NCBI GenBank assembly: GCA_003250355.1
Contig: QKGS01000005.1
Span: forward strand, 99,367 to 163,366
Direction of reading: 5' to 3'
Length of the DNA: 64,000 nucleotides
DNA from: Bacteroidota bacterium
Lineage (GTDB): Bacteria; Bacteroidota; Bacteroidia; Bacteroidales; SZUA-534
This document shows positions 1 to 9,079 of this stretch, piece after piece (within the stretch, counting starts at the first letter, position 1; each line of letters starts with the position of its first letter). A program made the position numbers and the translations under genes. Under the pieces are notes generated by a model. That model worked only from the letters and a program-made list of their open reading frames with translations, was not told the DNA's origin and searched no databases.

Positions 1-516
1 TTAATGTCGAATTTTCAGGCTAATATACGGGCACTTTTCAGCGCAAATTATACACTTACCGAAACGGCTGTTAAACTTAACGACCGTGTAATGCAAAGTG
101 CAAAAGGTGAAAAATTCATTACCCTGTTTATAGGTCGTTACAATATCGAAACACGCATACTTGAATACATTAATGCAGGCCATAACCCACCGGTATTTTT
201 AGATGGCGACACCAACGAAACATCGACCCTAACCAAAGGGTGTATGGGTATGGGTATGTTTGAAGAAATACCGGTAATAAATGTAGGCGAACTAAAGGTA
301 ACTAAAGGGAGCAAACTGGTATGCTTTACCGACGGGGTGGAAGAACTTGAAAATAATTCAAACCAAATGTTTGGCATTGAGCCTGTTGAAGAGGTAATGA
401 AAAAGCGGATAGGGATAAACCTAATAATAGATGAGATAATTGAAAAACTCGATAAGCACCGCCAAAACAACGACTTTTTCGACGATGTAACACTGCTTGG
501 AGTAGAGTTTCATTAA
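1..516 (+). CDS. SpoIIE/PP2C-type serine phosphatase, C-terminal part (cut by window edge)
   Basis: The reading frame is open from base 1, so this is the 3' end of a larger gene; the Met at base 4 is internal. The residues seen are the second half of a SpoIIE/RsbU-type PP2C phosphatase domain. They include the segment INAGHNPPVFL, the metal-site segment FTDGVEE and the terminal DDVTLLGVE, where Asp residues bind the catalytic Mn/Mg ions. Members of this family dephosphorylate anti-sigma-factor antagonists or similar phosphoproteins, usually under an N-terminal sensor (HAMP, PAS, GAF or TPR) that lies outside the window. The domain ends four residues after DDVTLLG, as is normal for the family. 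The gene converges on pdxT. The phosphatase assignment is firm; partner and input are unknown. Confidence 0.85.
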   Translation, partial: LMSNFQANIRALFSANYTLTETAVKLNDRVMQSAKGEKFITLFIGRYNIETRILEYINAGHNPPVFLDGDTNETSTLTKGCMGMGMFEEIPVINVGELKVTKGSKLVCFTDGVEELENNSNQMFGIEPVEEVMKKRIGINLIIDEIIEKLDKHRQNNDFFDDVTLLGVEFH

Positions 517-528
517 ATATTACCGGTA

Positions 529-577
529 AAACAGGAAACAGGAAACAGGAAACAGGAGACAGGAGACAGGAAACTGG
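529..577. repeat. 7-bp tandem repeat (aaacagg), seven units
   Basis: Four exact copies of aaacagg (529-556) are followed by three variants (agacagg, agacagg, aaactgg). The array lies in the non-coding space between the convergent SpoIIE-domain and pdxT genes. Because the unit is 7 bp, a change in copy number would shift any reading frame, but no ORF crosses it. Confidence 0.85.
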
Positions 578-586
578 ATAGCGAGA

Positions 587-631
587 AATGTCGTTTAATT
601 AAGAAAATCACCCCATTAACTAAACGACATT
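587..631. terminator. Inverted repeat between convergent genes, possible bidirectional terminator
   Basis: Arms 587-602 and 616-631 pair at 15 of 16 positions around a 13-nt loop. The position, between two converging genes, suits a bidirectional terminator, but there is no clean T-run beyond the AT-rich arms, so this is only a likely reading. Confidence 0.45.
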
Positions 632-651
632 AATTCTTACTTCATACTTAC

Positions 652-1311
652 CTACTTCCTTACCGGGTTTGTTACCCTGGCATAACGCATCCAACTGGTG
701 CGGTTAAGACGCTTGGTTGCATCGGCGGTTATGGTTAGTCCGCATTTTTCTACAAAATACTTATGAAACATAAGCGACGGAGTAAGCTCAGGGTGAAAAA
801 CAGTAGCTATACACATATCGGTTTCCGCTGCTGCAATAAAACCCTCCATTTCAAGTAAAACTTCTACCCCCTCACCCACATTAGTAATTTTAGGAGCGCG
901 TATAAATGTAAGCTCTATATCTTGATCCGACACTTTAGGTATAGATGCTTTTGAGTTAAAACTATCAATTTGGAAACCGAAAGCATTACGCTCAACAGTA
1001 ATATCCATTAACTGTAACTGAGGAAAGTCATTAATAAGTTTATTGGCTATTAATATGGTGCCAGCACAAGTACCCCATATTTTCATACCATTGGCATGAT
1101 TTATTTTAATAGGCTCCACCATATCGAATATATTGAGCAAGCGAATCATGCAGGTGCTTTCGCCTCCGGGTAAAACCAAACCGGCCAATTGGTTCAACTG
1201 CGCACTATTTTTAACCCTTACAACCTCTATCCCAAGTTCTTCGAAATGCTCAACGTGTTCATGTACTCCACCTTGTAAGTCTAATACTCCTATTTTTGTT
1301 CTTTCTGCCAT
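652..1311 (-). CDS. pdxT: Pyridoxal 5'-phosphate synthase, glutaminase subunit PdxT
   Basis: 219 aa, slightly longer than the usual ~190-200. PdxT hydrolyses glutamine and channels ammonia to PdxS for PLP synthesis in the cytoplasm. The class I glutaminase triad is visible: nucleophile Cys82 in WGTCAGTILIA, and His173/Glu175 in VFHPELT. The oxyanion segment LPGGEST (residues 47-53) is also intact. The start ATG gives the typical N-terminus beginning at MAERTKIGVLDLQGG. It lies 232 bp downstream of pdxS on the same strand, with a hairpin in the gap, so it may be only partly co-transcribed with pdxS. The C-terminal ~20 residues (RLNRTSWMRYARVTNP) extend past the usual end of the fold. Confidence 0.96.
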   Translation of the reverse strand: MAERTKIGVLDLQGGVHEHVEHFEELGIEVVRVKNSAQLNQLAGLVLPGGESTCMIRLLNIFDMVEPIKINHANGMKIWGTCAGTILIANKLINDFPQLQLMDITVERNAFGFQIDSFNSKASIPKVSDQDIELTFIRAPKITNVGEGVEVLLEMEGFIAAAETDMCIATVFHPELTPSLMFHKYFVEKCGLTITADATKRLNRTSWMRYARVTNPVRK

Positions 1312-1388
1312 TTTCCGGTTTATTTAATACTTATAGGCTCATTCTGCCTAATTAGTAATACAATAAATACTTGCTGTTCTATTCAAAA

Positions 1389-1417
1389 CGAGGGTATGAC
1401 AGTGAGCCATACCCTCG
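1389..1417 (-). terminator. Hairpin in the pdxS-pdxT gap, terminator or attenuator-like
   Basis: A perfect 10-bp stem (arms 1389-1398 and 1408-1417, 9-nt loop). Read on the minus strand it is followed directly by TTTT, which fits a weak intrinsic terminator after pdxS. It may lower pdxT expression relative to pdxS or end the pdxS transcript. Confidence 0.6.
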
Positions 1418-1543
1418 ATATATTAAACGTATTATAGTTCTGTTTGTTTCGGTTACATCTTAAAAGAAATCAGCTGCTAAAAAAGTGCAACAAATAGGTT
1501 ATGCAAACCTAATATCCTAAAATCTGTAACTTATAACCTAATA

Positions 1544-2425
1544 CTACCAACCTCTGTTAGCCATTTTATCTTGATCGGGCATAGTAGAAATGCCAATACC
1601 CACCATTGCTTCGCCCAAACCTTTAGAAGCCTCCATTACAACAGCAGGGTCGTTAAATTGCGCTGTTGCTTTAACAATAGCTCGGGCACGTTTCGAAGGG
1701 TCGCCCGATTTAAAAATACCTGAGCCAACAAATACGCCATCGCAACCAAGCTGCATCATAAGAGCAGCGTCGGCAGGTGTAGCAATACCACCTGCGGCAA
1801 AGTTAACCACCGGCAGACGACCTAACTCACGAACCTGCATAGCTATATGGTAAGGTATACCGTTAACCTTACAGAAAGGCATTACCTCCGCTTGCTCAAG
1901 TGAACAAAGCATTCTGATATCTTTATTCATTTGGCGCATATGGCGTACAGCCTCAACAACATCGCCTGTTCCGGGCTCACCTTTAGTACGAATCATAGCA
2001 GCACCTTCGGCAATACGACGTGCAGCCTCGCCAAGGTTCTTAGCACCACACACAAACGGCACTTTAAATGCAGCCTTGTCAATATGGTTTTCTTCGTCGG
2101 CAGGAGTTAATACTTCACTTTCGTCAATATAATCAATTTTTAAAGCTTCAAGAATCTGCGCCTCTACAAAATGACCGATACGTGCTTTAGCCATTACCGG
2201 AATAGAAACAGCAGCCTGAATTTCAGCAATCATTTCAGGATCTGACATACGAGCCACACCACCATTGGCACGAATATCGGCAGGAACACGCTCTAATGCC
2301 ATTACTGCTACCGCACCGGCCTCTTCTGCTATTTTTGCCTGCTCGGGGTTTGTCACATCCATAATTACCCCGCCTTTTAGTTGCTGGGCTAATTGAGCAT
2401 TTAACTCAAAACGATTATTTTCCAT
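1544..2425 (-). CDS. pdxS: Pyridoxal 5'-phosphate synthase, synthase subunit PdxS
   Basis: 293 aa from the chosen start, matching the family length. An in-frame extension upstream (to 2569) is rejected because the conserved N-terminus begins at MENNRFELN. PdxS condenses ribose 5-phosphate, glyceraldehyde 3-phosphate and ammonia into PLP as a dodecameric (beta/alpha)8 barrel. Residues matching the catalytic Asp24 and Lys81 of other PdxS proteins are Asp23 (in [13 protein letters not shown]) and Lys80 (in [10 protein letters not shown]). The glycine-rich phosphate-binding segments ([14 protein letters not shown] and FVGSGIFKS) are intact. It works with the ammonia-supplying PdxT encoded downstream. 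Together they mark the DXP-independent PLP route. Confidence 0.97.
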   Translation of the reverse strand: MENNRFELNAQLAQQLKGGVIMDVTNPEQAKIAEEAGAVAVMALERVPADIRANGGVARMSDPEMIAEIQAAVSIPVMAKARIGHFVEAQILEALKIDYIDESEVLTPADEENHIDKAAFKVPFVCGAKNLGEAARRIAEGAAMIRTKGEPGTGDVVEAVRHMRQMNKDIRMLCSLEQAEVMPFCKVNGIPYHIAMQVRELGRLPVVNFAAGGIATPADAALMMQLGCDGVFVGSGIFKSGDPSKRARAIVKATAQFNDPAVVMEASKGLGEAMVGIGISTMPDQDKMANRGW

Positions 2426-2458
2426 TTGTTGATCTTTTATAAATTCAATTATTAAACG

Positions 2459-2505
2459 CCTGTACACACAGCACTTACGTGCAAATGCAGTTGGTTTTGT
2501 ACAGG
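2459..2505 (-). promoter_or_regulatory. Nested inverted repeats upstream of pdxS
   Basis: An 8-bp perfect outer inverted repeat (CCTGTACA 2459-2466 / TGTACAGG 2498-2505) encloses a smaller one (GCAC ttac GTGC). It starts 34 bp upstream of the pdxS start codon and could be an operator or a leader stem-loop. No regulator gene of the PdxR type lies next to it. The function is inferred from position only. Confidence 0.4.
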
Positions 2506-2666
2506 TATATTTACTATTGTTATAATACCTTTTTGGTAAATTTCGGACAAAATTAAACAAAAAACCCAAACTTGCTAGTTATTACTTGTTTGAATAGTAA
2601 AATATGAGTAATAGATACCACAAAAAATTTCATCCCTGTTAGGTATGAGGTTATACTTCTTGTTCA

Positions 2667-2674
2667 TAATTTTG
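2667..2674 (+). promoter_or_regulatory. -7 element of the folK promoter
   Basis: TAATTTTG matches the Bacteroidota -7 consensus TAnnTTTG and lies 23 bp before the folK ATG. No convincing -33 TTTG is seen at the expected spacing. Confidence 0.5.
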
Positions 2675-2697
2675 ACTTCATTATATATATTTACACC

Positions 2698-3201
2698 ATG
2701 AATAAAAAGGAAACAATATATTTGGGGATAGGTGGAAATATTGAAAACAGGTATAATTACATACTGGAAACACAAAAGCATATTGAAGAGAGGATAGGTG
2801 AAATTATAGCTTTATCGCCGATTTATGAAACTCCACCATGGGGTTTTAAGGCTGAAACCAATTTTTTGAATCGTGTGGCAAAAGCAGAAACAACACTTAA
2901 CGTAAATGAGCTATTAATTGAAATAAATGAAATAGAAAAAAATCTAAACCGACAACGAAGTAAAGATGGATATATTTCACGTACTGCCGATATTGATATT
3001 TTATTTTACGGAAGTGAAATAATTAATACTCCAAATATTGAAATTCCACACCCCAGACTTCACAAGCGCAATTTTGTACTTTTACCATTAAACGACATAG
3101 CTTCAGATTTTATTCATCCGGTTCTAAAAAAAACTATCTATCAACTTATTGCTGAGTGTAATGATAAGGGGGAATGTAGAAGGTTTTTTTATGCAACTTA
3201 A
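2698..3201 (+). CDS. folK: 2-amino-4-hydroxy-6-hydroxymethyldihydropteridine pyrophosphokinase (HPPK)
   Basis: 167 aa, a normal length for HPPK. It transfers pyrophosphate from ATP to 6-hydroxymethyl-7,8-dihydropterin in folate synthesis. Visible family features are the N-terminal YLGIGGNIENR strand-turn, the TADIDILFYG segment carrying the Mg-binding Asp pair, and the signature IPHPRLHKRNFVLLPLNDIA. The ATG follows a TAATTTTG promoter element, and the gene is transcribed away from pdxS. The next gene is convergent with a 14-bp gap, so folK appears to be a single-gene unit. Confidence 0.97.
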   Translation: MNKKETIYLGIGGNIENRYNYILETQKHIEERIGEIIALSPIYETPPWGFKAETNFLNRVAKAETTLNVNELLIEINEIEKNLNRQRSKDGYISRTADIDILFYGSEIINTPNIEIPHPRLHKRNFVLLPLNDIASDFIHPVLKKTIYQLIAECNDKGECRRFFYAT

Positions 3202-3215
3202 AAAAATATTGTTGA

Positions 3216-5360
3216 TTAATTGTAAAAAGTCCAAACCAAACCGTATCGTAAATTAAACTCCTTGGCCGGATACGATGGCGACATAAAGAAATTACGGTCG
3301 GAATATTTACTGTTAAGGTGTTCAAAACGGAAATAGAACCTCAGCCTTTTTATTTCAATACTTGTAAATGCCCCCATAAACGGATAATTACCTGTTTTTT
3401 GAACTGTTTGATTAGCAAAAGATGCCAACGAAGGGATATATTCCTGCGAATAGAATTCAGACCAGTACAATACATCGGCGCCCAGCTGTATTTTCATATG
3501 CCCGTCGGTAGATTTGAAGTGTACAGGACTTTCAAACATAAAAGCTCCATAGTAAGTTAGCTCGGGCACAGGCAGTACATCAGCATTGTCGGAATTTTGA
3601 TAGTTGAGCTGAGTAACCAATGCAAACCTCCAGAATGGGAGTCGGTTTTTGAAATAAACATCAAAAACATTTAACCCCTGATCGTATTGTTGCGGTACAG
3701 CCTCGGTGTTGAAATAAATATAATCGGTAATAAACGAATTGCGCCAACCAATGTATGTGTTTAGCCCGGGCATATCAATTTTAGCCTGCATAGTAGTTGA
3801 TACAGGTGCTTCAAAGTTATTATTCCAGCGAAAATGGTTCGAGTAGTATTGATAGTAGAAATAATCGGGTGTTTGTTTTATAACATCCCCTTCGAACCTT
3901 ACGGTAAATGCCCATTTGTTGCGTCCGAAATTTTGAAAAACGGAACCGTACATTTCCATATCGCCCTTACGACGGCCATATATAAACAGCTTATACTTTC
4001 CCGAAAAGTTTATGTATTTCGATTGCAAACGGTATATACCTGCTTCAAGATACCTGTCGCGGAAATAGTTGCTGTGCGAATTGCGGAATATTGAATCTTT
4101 ATTAAAATAATAGTTCTTATAGTAATTGAACCCTATACCGCCATAAGCTCCAAAACCGGGAAACTTGCCGGGTATCTCTTCAAGTCGGAGTCGGAATACA
4201 TTCTCATGCGAAACGTATGAACACGAATCGAATGTTTTGGGATTATTGCTGTAATTGTTTTTATAAAAATTACTGTCGCGTAAAGTGATGGGGTTTAAAT
4301 AATTGTCGGTTGTGTGGGTGTACTGCTTAAAACTGTTGTCCCATTGATAGTTATACTGAAGGCTGAACCAATAACCGCCAATCCCTGTTGTATCTTTCAT
4401 GCGGGCTTTAACAAATCCTATTTTTTGGTCTAAAAAAACCTGCTTATTCTTAATTGCCGTTTCTCCGTCGGTTATGCGAGCACCTACATTGGCTTCGTCG
4501 AGTATAGTGTCGGTTATATATCGAGTATCGAGTATACCCCCACTTTCATTTACACTAATTTTATTAAATGCTATGGCTGCATGGGTCGATAACCACTTTT
4601 TGTTAAATGAAAAACCTGCAATAGTTGCATTGTTGCGGCTCTTACGGCGAGGATATGTTCCCAATCCGGTTGCACTTTTATAGTGTGCAAAAAAGTTGAA
4701 ATACTGATTTACGTTTTGTGTATGCAGTATGTTTACATTTTGCTCATCGCGTGAGCTTATACTTACGTTAAATTTCGTAAACGGATTACGTACGTTATAG
4801 TATTTTGCGTTATTGGCATGAAAATAGTACGACGAATAACCCTGAGCAAACATAAACTTGGTTTCGGGCTGTTGCTCAAAATATAAATTCGATTTCGATG
4901 CTAAGCCTGTATGCCCCAAATAGTTATTGTTTACCGAGTATTCATATGCAGGATGGTCGAGATACATATTATTCAAAGCACTGTCGTAATAACTCATTTG
5001 TATTACATTCGTAGCTTGGTTATAATTCCAGTATCCAACCTTTTGACTATCGGAAATATGTATAATATGGCCATAGAACGAATAGTAAGTTGTGTCTTTG
5101 GGCTGCCGTACCTTTTTTAAGCTGTCGGAAAGTTCAGGTAAAGATTCAATTGAGTTAACTAATTCGCCTGTAATTGAATCAGTTGTAGATTGTGTAGTAA
5201 CAGTTTCAACATTAATAGTTGTATCACTAACCAAGTCTACTTGGCCGGCTGTATAGTCAGAACCGGAACTAACATTATAGCTACTCATTTGGGCGAAACC
5301 CGAAAATGAAATAGCCGACAACAAAATTGAAAAAATAATATTTAACAGGTATTTGCTCAT
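3216..5360 (-). CDS. Putative outer-membrane porin (Porin_10 family)
   Basis: 714 aa. I chose the ATG giving MSKYLLNIIF; a TTG three codons upstream is less likely. It has a signal peptide ending near SGFAQ, then a low-complexity Ser/Thr-rich stretch (about residues 25-90), then a long series of alternating aromatic/polar beta-strands. It ends in the aromatic LVWTFYN typical of outer-membrane barrels. The segment DTTYYSFYGHIIHISDSQK at the barrel entry resembles the Bacteroidota putative porin family (Porin_10), which is named from structure rather than proven transport. It lies downstream of the O-antigen ligase with a 67-bp gap and may have its own promoter. Substrate unknown. Confidence 0.8.
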   Translation of the reverse strand: MSKYLLNIIFSILLSAISFSGFAQMSSYNVSSGSDYTAGQVDLVSDTTINVETVTTQSTTDSITGELVNSIESLPELSDSLKKVRQPKDTTYYSFYGHIIHISDSQKVGYWNYNQATNVIQMSYYDSALNNMYLDHPAYEYSVNNNYLGHTGLASKSNLYFEQQPETKFMFAQGYSSYYFHANNAKYYNVRNPFTKFNVSISSRDEQNVNILHTQNVNQYFNFFAHYKSATGLGTYPRRKSRNNATIAGFSFNKKWLSTHAAIAFNKISVNESGGILDTRYITDTILDEANVGARITDGETAIKNKQVFLDQKIGFVKARMKDTTGIGGYWFSLQYNYQWDNSFKQYTHTTDNYLNPITLRDSNFYKNNYSNNPKTFDSCSYVSHENVFRLRLEEIPGKFPGFGAYGGIGFNYYKNYYFNKDSIFRNSHSNYFRDRYLEAGIYRLQSKYINFSGKYKLFIYGRRKGDMEMYGSVFQNFGRNKWAFTVRFEGDVIKQTPDYFYYQYYSNHFRWNNNFEAPVSTTMQAKIDMPGLNTYIGWRNSFITDYIYFNTEAVPQQYDQGLNVFDVYFKNRLPFWRFALVTQLNYQNSDNADVLPVPELTYYGAFMFESPVHFKSTDGHMKIQLGADVLYWSEFYSQEYIPSLASFANQTVQKTGNYPFMGAFTSIEIKRLRFYFRFEHLNSKYSDRNFFMSPSYPAKEFNLRYGLVWTFYN

Positions 5361-5427
5361 TGGGGGCAAAGATAGATATTTTTTGTGCCTGCAAAAGTTT
5401 TGCCAAAATTACTATGCAGAAAACCAA

Positions 5428-6897
5428 CTATTCATTAATTGCTGTTTGTTCAGAATTTTCTTCTTTTGGGTTACGGTAATAAATGTCGATAGCTACCAAC
5501 ATAGCAGTAAAACCCCAAAATGGTACGGCAACTTTATCAATATCGAGAAAGTTGTTGAATAAACCATGAAAATAGTATGTAATAAGCCCTACAATAGCGG
5601 CGTAACCCAGCATACGCATTTCACTGTCTTTGCTTAGTTTTATAGCACAAATGCCATAATATAATGTAAAACCTATAACCATTAGTAGCATTAATAAACC
5701 GGGCCATCCTTGTTCCGACAATGCGCTTAAATACTCACTATGGGCATTGCCTACGTCGCCGTGGCGTGTGCTTATAATAGTAAGGTCGGTGCTATACTGA
5801 AACGGGGCATAATACTTAGTATAATTACCGGGTCCAAAACCAAACAAAGGTTCGTGTAAAAACATACGTATTGCACAGCTCCAACGATTTAGTCGCTCAA
5901 GGTTCGAAGCATCGGTTGATACATTGGCGGCTGAAACTACGTGTTCGGAAAAGTTGTCGGACGAGTCCTGGTCGTTGCTCATTAACGAATACATGACATT
6001 ATCATTGCTTAGGTGATATGCGATAAGAGCAATAATACCCACAGCCGATAATATGTATACAAAATGTATCCGCAATTTAAGAATAGCCCATACACCTGCT
6101 GCCAGTATAAGACTTAACCATGCTGCACGCGAATATGAATATACAAGTGCCAGAAATAAATAAGCCGATATAAACAAAAATATCCAACGTTGAATTTTTG
6201 AATATCCCTTATAAAAAGCAAGCCCTAAAGCTGCAGGAATAAACATGGCCAACACAGCACCATACGAAGTATGGTCTTTAAAGAACGGGTTTGCCGACCA
6301 ATGTGCTATCTTTTCATCAACTCCACCTTCTGTTATTATCCGTACCATAGCATACGTAGCAACTAAGCATAAGCCGTAAATATAGTTTCGCATATACTTG
6401 CGGTTTATATTGCGCTTTATAAACATCATGCCCATAATAATGTAAAACACTACTATAAACCACACCCTGTTTATAAATAGCTTAACCGATACTAGTATAT
6501 CGTAGCTTTGAACAGTAGATATAAACATCCACATAAGGTATGCCCATATAATTAAAGATACCGGGTGAAGGAGAAATTTTTTGTCGAGATACTGCCCATG
6601 AAAAAATTTTAGTATAAAAAGGATAAGTATTCCAACTATAAGCAATTCCGAGGGTAAGAACATATCAATGGGTAACTTAACCGACACCACCTCGCTCAAT
6701 TGGAACGATACCGGTACCAGAAATATAAGGGCAAGCATTAATTTTTCGAAATGAAACACAACTGCCCATATTACCGGCAATACAAATGGCAAACCCCAAA
6801 GGTAATACTCCTCATTTTTTATAAAATATGTTGCTGCAAATGCATACAATGCTGCAATTGCCCAAAGAACATATTTGTTTTTTAAAAGCTTTATCAA
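5428..6897 (-). CDS. O-antigen ligase/polymerase family membrane protein (Wzy_C domain)
   Basis: 489 aa with about ten hydrophobic segments across most of its length. The hallmark large periplasmic loop (about residues 300-390) contains LFGFGPGNYTKYYA and GNAHSEYLSALSEQG. The latter carries the His required in WaaL/Wzy-type glycan ligases. These enzymes join undecaprenyl-linked polysaccharide to lipid A-core or polymerise repeat units in the inner membrane. It follows the Wzz-like gene by 12 bp, so the pair is an operon for chain assembly. Ligase and polymerase cannot be told apart from sequence alone. No glycosyltransferases are nearby, so the rest of the pathway must lie elsewhere. Confidence 0.85.
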   Translation of the reverse strand: MIKLLKNKYVLWAIAALYAFAATYFIKNEEYYLWGLPFVLPVIWAVVFHFEKLMLALIFLVPVSFQLSEVVSVKLPIDMFLPSELLIVGILILFILKFFHGQYLDKKFLLHPVSLIIWAYLMWMFISTVQSYDILVSVKLFINRVWFIVVFYIIMGMMFIKRNINRKYMRNYIYGLCLVATYAMVRIITEGGVDEKIAHWSANPFFKDHTSYGAVLAMFIPAALGLAFYKGYSKIQRWIFLFISAYLFLALVYSYSRAAWLSLILAAGVWAILKLRIHFVYILSAVGIIALIAYHLSNDNVMYSLMSNDQDSSDNFSEHVVSAANVSTDASNLERLNRWSCAIRMFLHEPLFGFGPGNYTKYYAPFQYSTDLTIISTRHGDVGNAHSEYLSALSEQGWPGLLMLLMVIGFTLYYGICAIKLSKDSEMRMLGYAAIVGLITYYFHGLFNNFLDIDKVAVPFWGFTAMLVAIDIYYRNPKEENSEQTAINE

Positions 6898-6909
6898 AAT
6901 AGTAAAGGT

Positions 6910-7932
6910 TTACTCTTCTTTTTTTATAGGAAAATATGTTTTTAGCGACTCGTTTATGCCAAGAATAATTACAAGCAATAAAAATGTAATAATACCTGTA
7001 GTAATAGCGATAGAAGTACGCTTAGGAGCGGTTTTCTTATAGGTAGGCTGAGCTTTGCTTACTACAAATACCCTGTCAAGGGTTTCTATCATATCAACCT
7101 TAGCCTCTATGTATTTTTCTTCCAGTTTTCCAAGGCGACCGTAATATACCCTCAAAACATCGCGCATTTCAAGGAATGCTCCGCCATACTCACTAAGGAT
7201 ATCAAGTTTCTGCTGAAGTATTTGTTCTGCTCTTCGGTTATTTTCAACCAAAGCCAAACCTAAAGCTTCGGAATAGCGTTCGGTTTGTAATTCGTAGTCT
7301 TGTATTCCTAAAGCTCTGAGTGTACTCAATGAATCTTCGGCAGTTGCAATCTGGTTTTTCAACAGTAGGTATTCAGCCTCAACAAGCTTAAATGCATCTT
7401 CGGCTTTTTTCTTGAACATACGGGTTACCATCATATTGGTATATGAAGCTATTTCATTAGTCATTTCGGCAGCCAGTTCGGGGTCGGTATCACTAACTTC
7501 TATAATTATTGATACATATTTTGTAGCTCTAACAAAAAAGCGTTTACTTACCTTTTTTCGCATTGTCCATCGGTGTGTTTTATCGGTAAGTGAGTCAACT
7601 TTGTATCGTTCGTATAAGTTATACTTGTCAATCAGATGGTCTTTTAATTCGTCCGATGCTAATATTTGCAGCATTTGGTCTACTTCATTTTCCTTACCTA
7701 AACGTAATAAATCGCGTTTGCTATCGTAAGCAAATAAATCGTGCGAAGGGGTACCCTCTGCCACCGGGAATATTATAACCTCCGATGTGTATTTGTTAGG
7801 TATAAAAAGGGTAATAATTCCTGATATTACCATTGCTATTAATGCACCTATTACAAGTAACTTACGTTTGTTCCATAAGAACACAAATATGCTTGTAGAG
7901 TTAAGTTCGAATTGTTGATTGCTTCCTGACAT
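6910..7932 (-). CDS. Polysaccharide chain-length determinant (Wzz-like)
   Basis: 340 aa with two transmembrane helices, at about residues 29-49 and 308-328, enclosing a long periplasmic region predicted to be helical and coiled coil. This is the Wzz/polysaccharide co-polymerase layout. The segment VSDTDPELAAEMTNEIA matches the conserved part of the Wzz domain, and a Pro sits just before the second TM (AQPTYKKTAPKRTS), as in the family. It lacks a cytoplasmic tyrosine-kinase domain, so it is the short class 1-like form. It sits 12 bp ahead of the O-antigen ligase gene and probably sets chain length for that enzyme's product. Confidence 0.85.
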   Translation of the reverse strand: MSGSNQQFELNSTSIFVFLWNKRKLLVIGALIAMVISGIITLFIPNKYTSEVIIFPVAEGTPSHDLFAYDSKRDLLRLGKENEVDQMLQILASDELKDHLIDKYNLYERYKVDSLTDKTHRWTMRKKVSKRFFVRATKYVSIIIEVSDTDPELAAEMTNEIASYTNMMVTRMFKKKAEDAFKLVEAEYLLLKNQIATAEDSLSTLRALGIQDYELQTERYSEALGLALVENNRRAEQILQQKLDILSEYGGAFLEMRDVLRVYYGRLGKLEEKYIEAKVDMIETLDRVFVVSKAQPTYKKTAPKRTSIAITTGIITFLLLVIILGINESLKTYFPIKKEE

Positions 7933-7993
7933 AATATATTTAAATTTTAAACCGCTAAAATAGAAAAAGAATCAGATTTTAAAAGCATATACA

Positions 7994-8001
7994 TATATTT
8001 G
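7994..8001 (+). promoter_or_regulatory. -7 element upstream of the LPP20-like gene
   Basis: TATATTTG fits TAnnTTTG and is 16 bp before the ATG at 8018. No clear -33 box is seen. Confidence 0.4.
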
Positions 8002-8017
8002 TTTTAACTAAACAAAT

Positions 8018-9022
8018 ATGATGAAAACTAAACTAACAGCAACCTGTTTTTTGCTAAGTATTACACTATTGACAAATGCTCAGCTTACCAAAGACAAATT
8101 CCTTGATATAGTTGACCAAGAGAGCCCTGCTAATATGTATGGAGTCAGAGAAAATCATTCATCGCAGTATTTGCATAAAAGTGAAAATAATTTGCCACAG
8201 TGGTTTTTTAACCCTCCGCAAATGGATTCAAAAATTTATGCAATAGGAATATCTGACCCCGCAATGGATTCGGCCAATGCAATTAATTTAGCTATTTACA
8301 GAGGTATAGTTTTGGCAAATGTGTTAAATCGTTCTGTTACAAAGCTTTTATGTGAGTTTTATTCCGATGATGTTGCCAACACCATTAGCGTTTCATACGA
8401 GAATTTTTCACGTATCAGTTCCGAATTTTCGCTGAATAAAACCGATTATACTATTGTAAACAGCTATACTACAAGTTACGACGAGGTAATAGTACTGCTC
8501 GAATTTGACAGTCCAATTGCAGTTAATGACAGCTTAAAGAAAAAAGTACTGATTGAAACATACCGCAACGAAACCGAAACAAGTATTTACGGAACGTACG
8601 AGTCGGTTTATGAGTTGCTGGTTAAAGAGAATTACCCTTTGCGGGATACTCATTCATTGTATCAAACTACTGAACTCGCCAATAGTTTCGATGTGGTTTC
8701 GAAATACGACACACTGAATTATAATATCCCTATATTTTCATTGAGTTATTCCAATTTTAGTACCGTCGATTCTGTATCAACCATATTTATGCCAAATGGA
8801 TTATGGAAAGAGTACTTAAAAGCTTTTGCAAATGAAATAGTAAATAAAGCAAAGCAAAAGCCCGAAAATATTAGCAACCTTTCGGAAAAGAATAACACTA
8901 ACTCGTACCAAAAACTCACCAAAGGTATTTCTAAAAATATAATGAGCTTCAGGCTTGATAACATTTCAAGTTCTAATTCAAATGTAATTATCTATTTAAC
9001 GGAGGTTCAGGTAGATAAATGA
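8018..9022 (+). CDS. Secreted LPP20-like protein of unknown function
   Basis: 334 aa with a signal peptide (MMKTKLTATCFLLSITLLTNA). The mature N-terminal half has PQWFFNPPQMDSKIYAIGIS, then an Ala-rich helix (ANAINLAIYRGIVLANV). This order (W..NPP, then AxGxS, then a repeated Ala helix) is the pattern of the LPP20/FlgP-type fold found in many secreted bacterial proteins. No lipobox Cys follows the signal, so it is probably periplasmic or outer-membrane associated without lipid. The C-terminal ~150 residues are unassigned. It stands alone between divergent Wzz and convergent FG-GAP genes. The family assignment is from pattern only. Confidence 0.55.
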   Translation: MMKTKLTATCFLLSITLLTNAQLTKDKFLDIVDQESPANMYGVRENHSSQYLHKSENNLPQWFFNPPQMDSKIYAIGISDPAMDSANAINLAIYRGIVLANVLNRSVTKLLCEFYSDDVANTISVSYENFSRISSEFSLNKTDYTIVNSYTTSYDEVIVLLEFDSPIAVNDSLKKKVLIETYRNETETSIYGTYESVYELLVKENYPLRDTHSLYQTTELANSFDVVSKYDTLNYNIPIFSLSYSNFSTVDSVSTIFMPNGLWKEYLKAFANEIVNKAKQKPENISNLSEKNNTNSYQKLTKGISKNIMSFRLDNISSSNSNVIIYLTEVQVDK

Positions 9023-9079
9023 AACACATAAAGTTATATAACAATTTATTAATTGAGTTTATAAATAATGTCTAATGTG

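Noticed and set aside
2426..2569. N-terminal extension of PdxS in frame
   Set aside because: The added 48 residues have no family match; PdxS begins at MENNRFELN with the family's usual length, so the ATG at 2425 is used.
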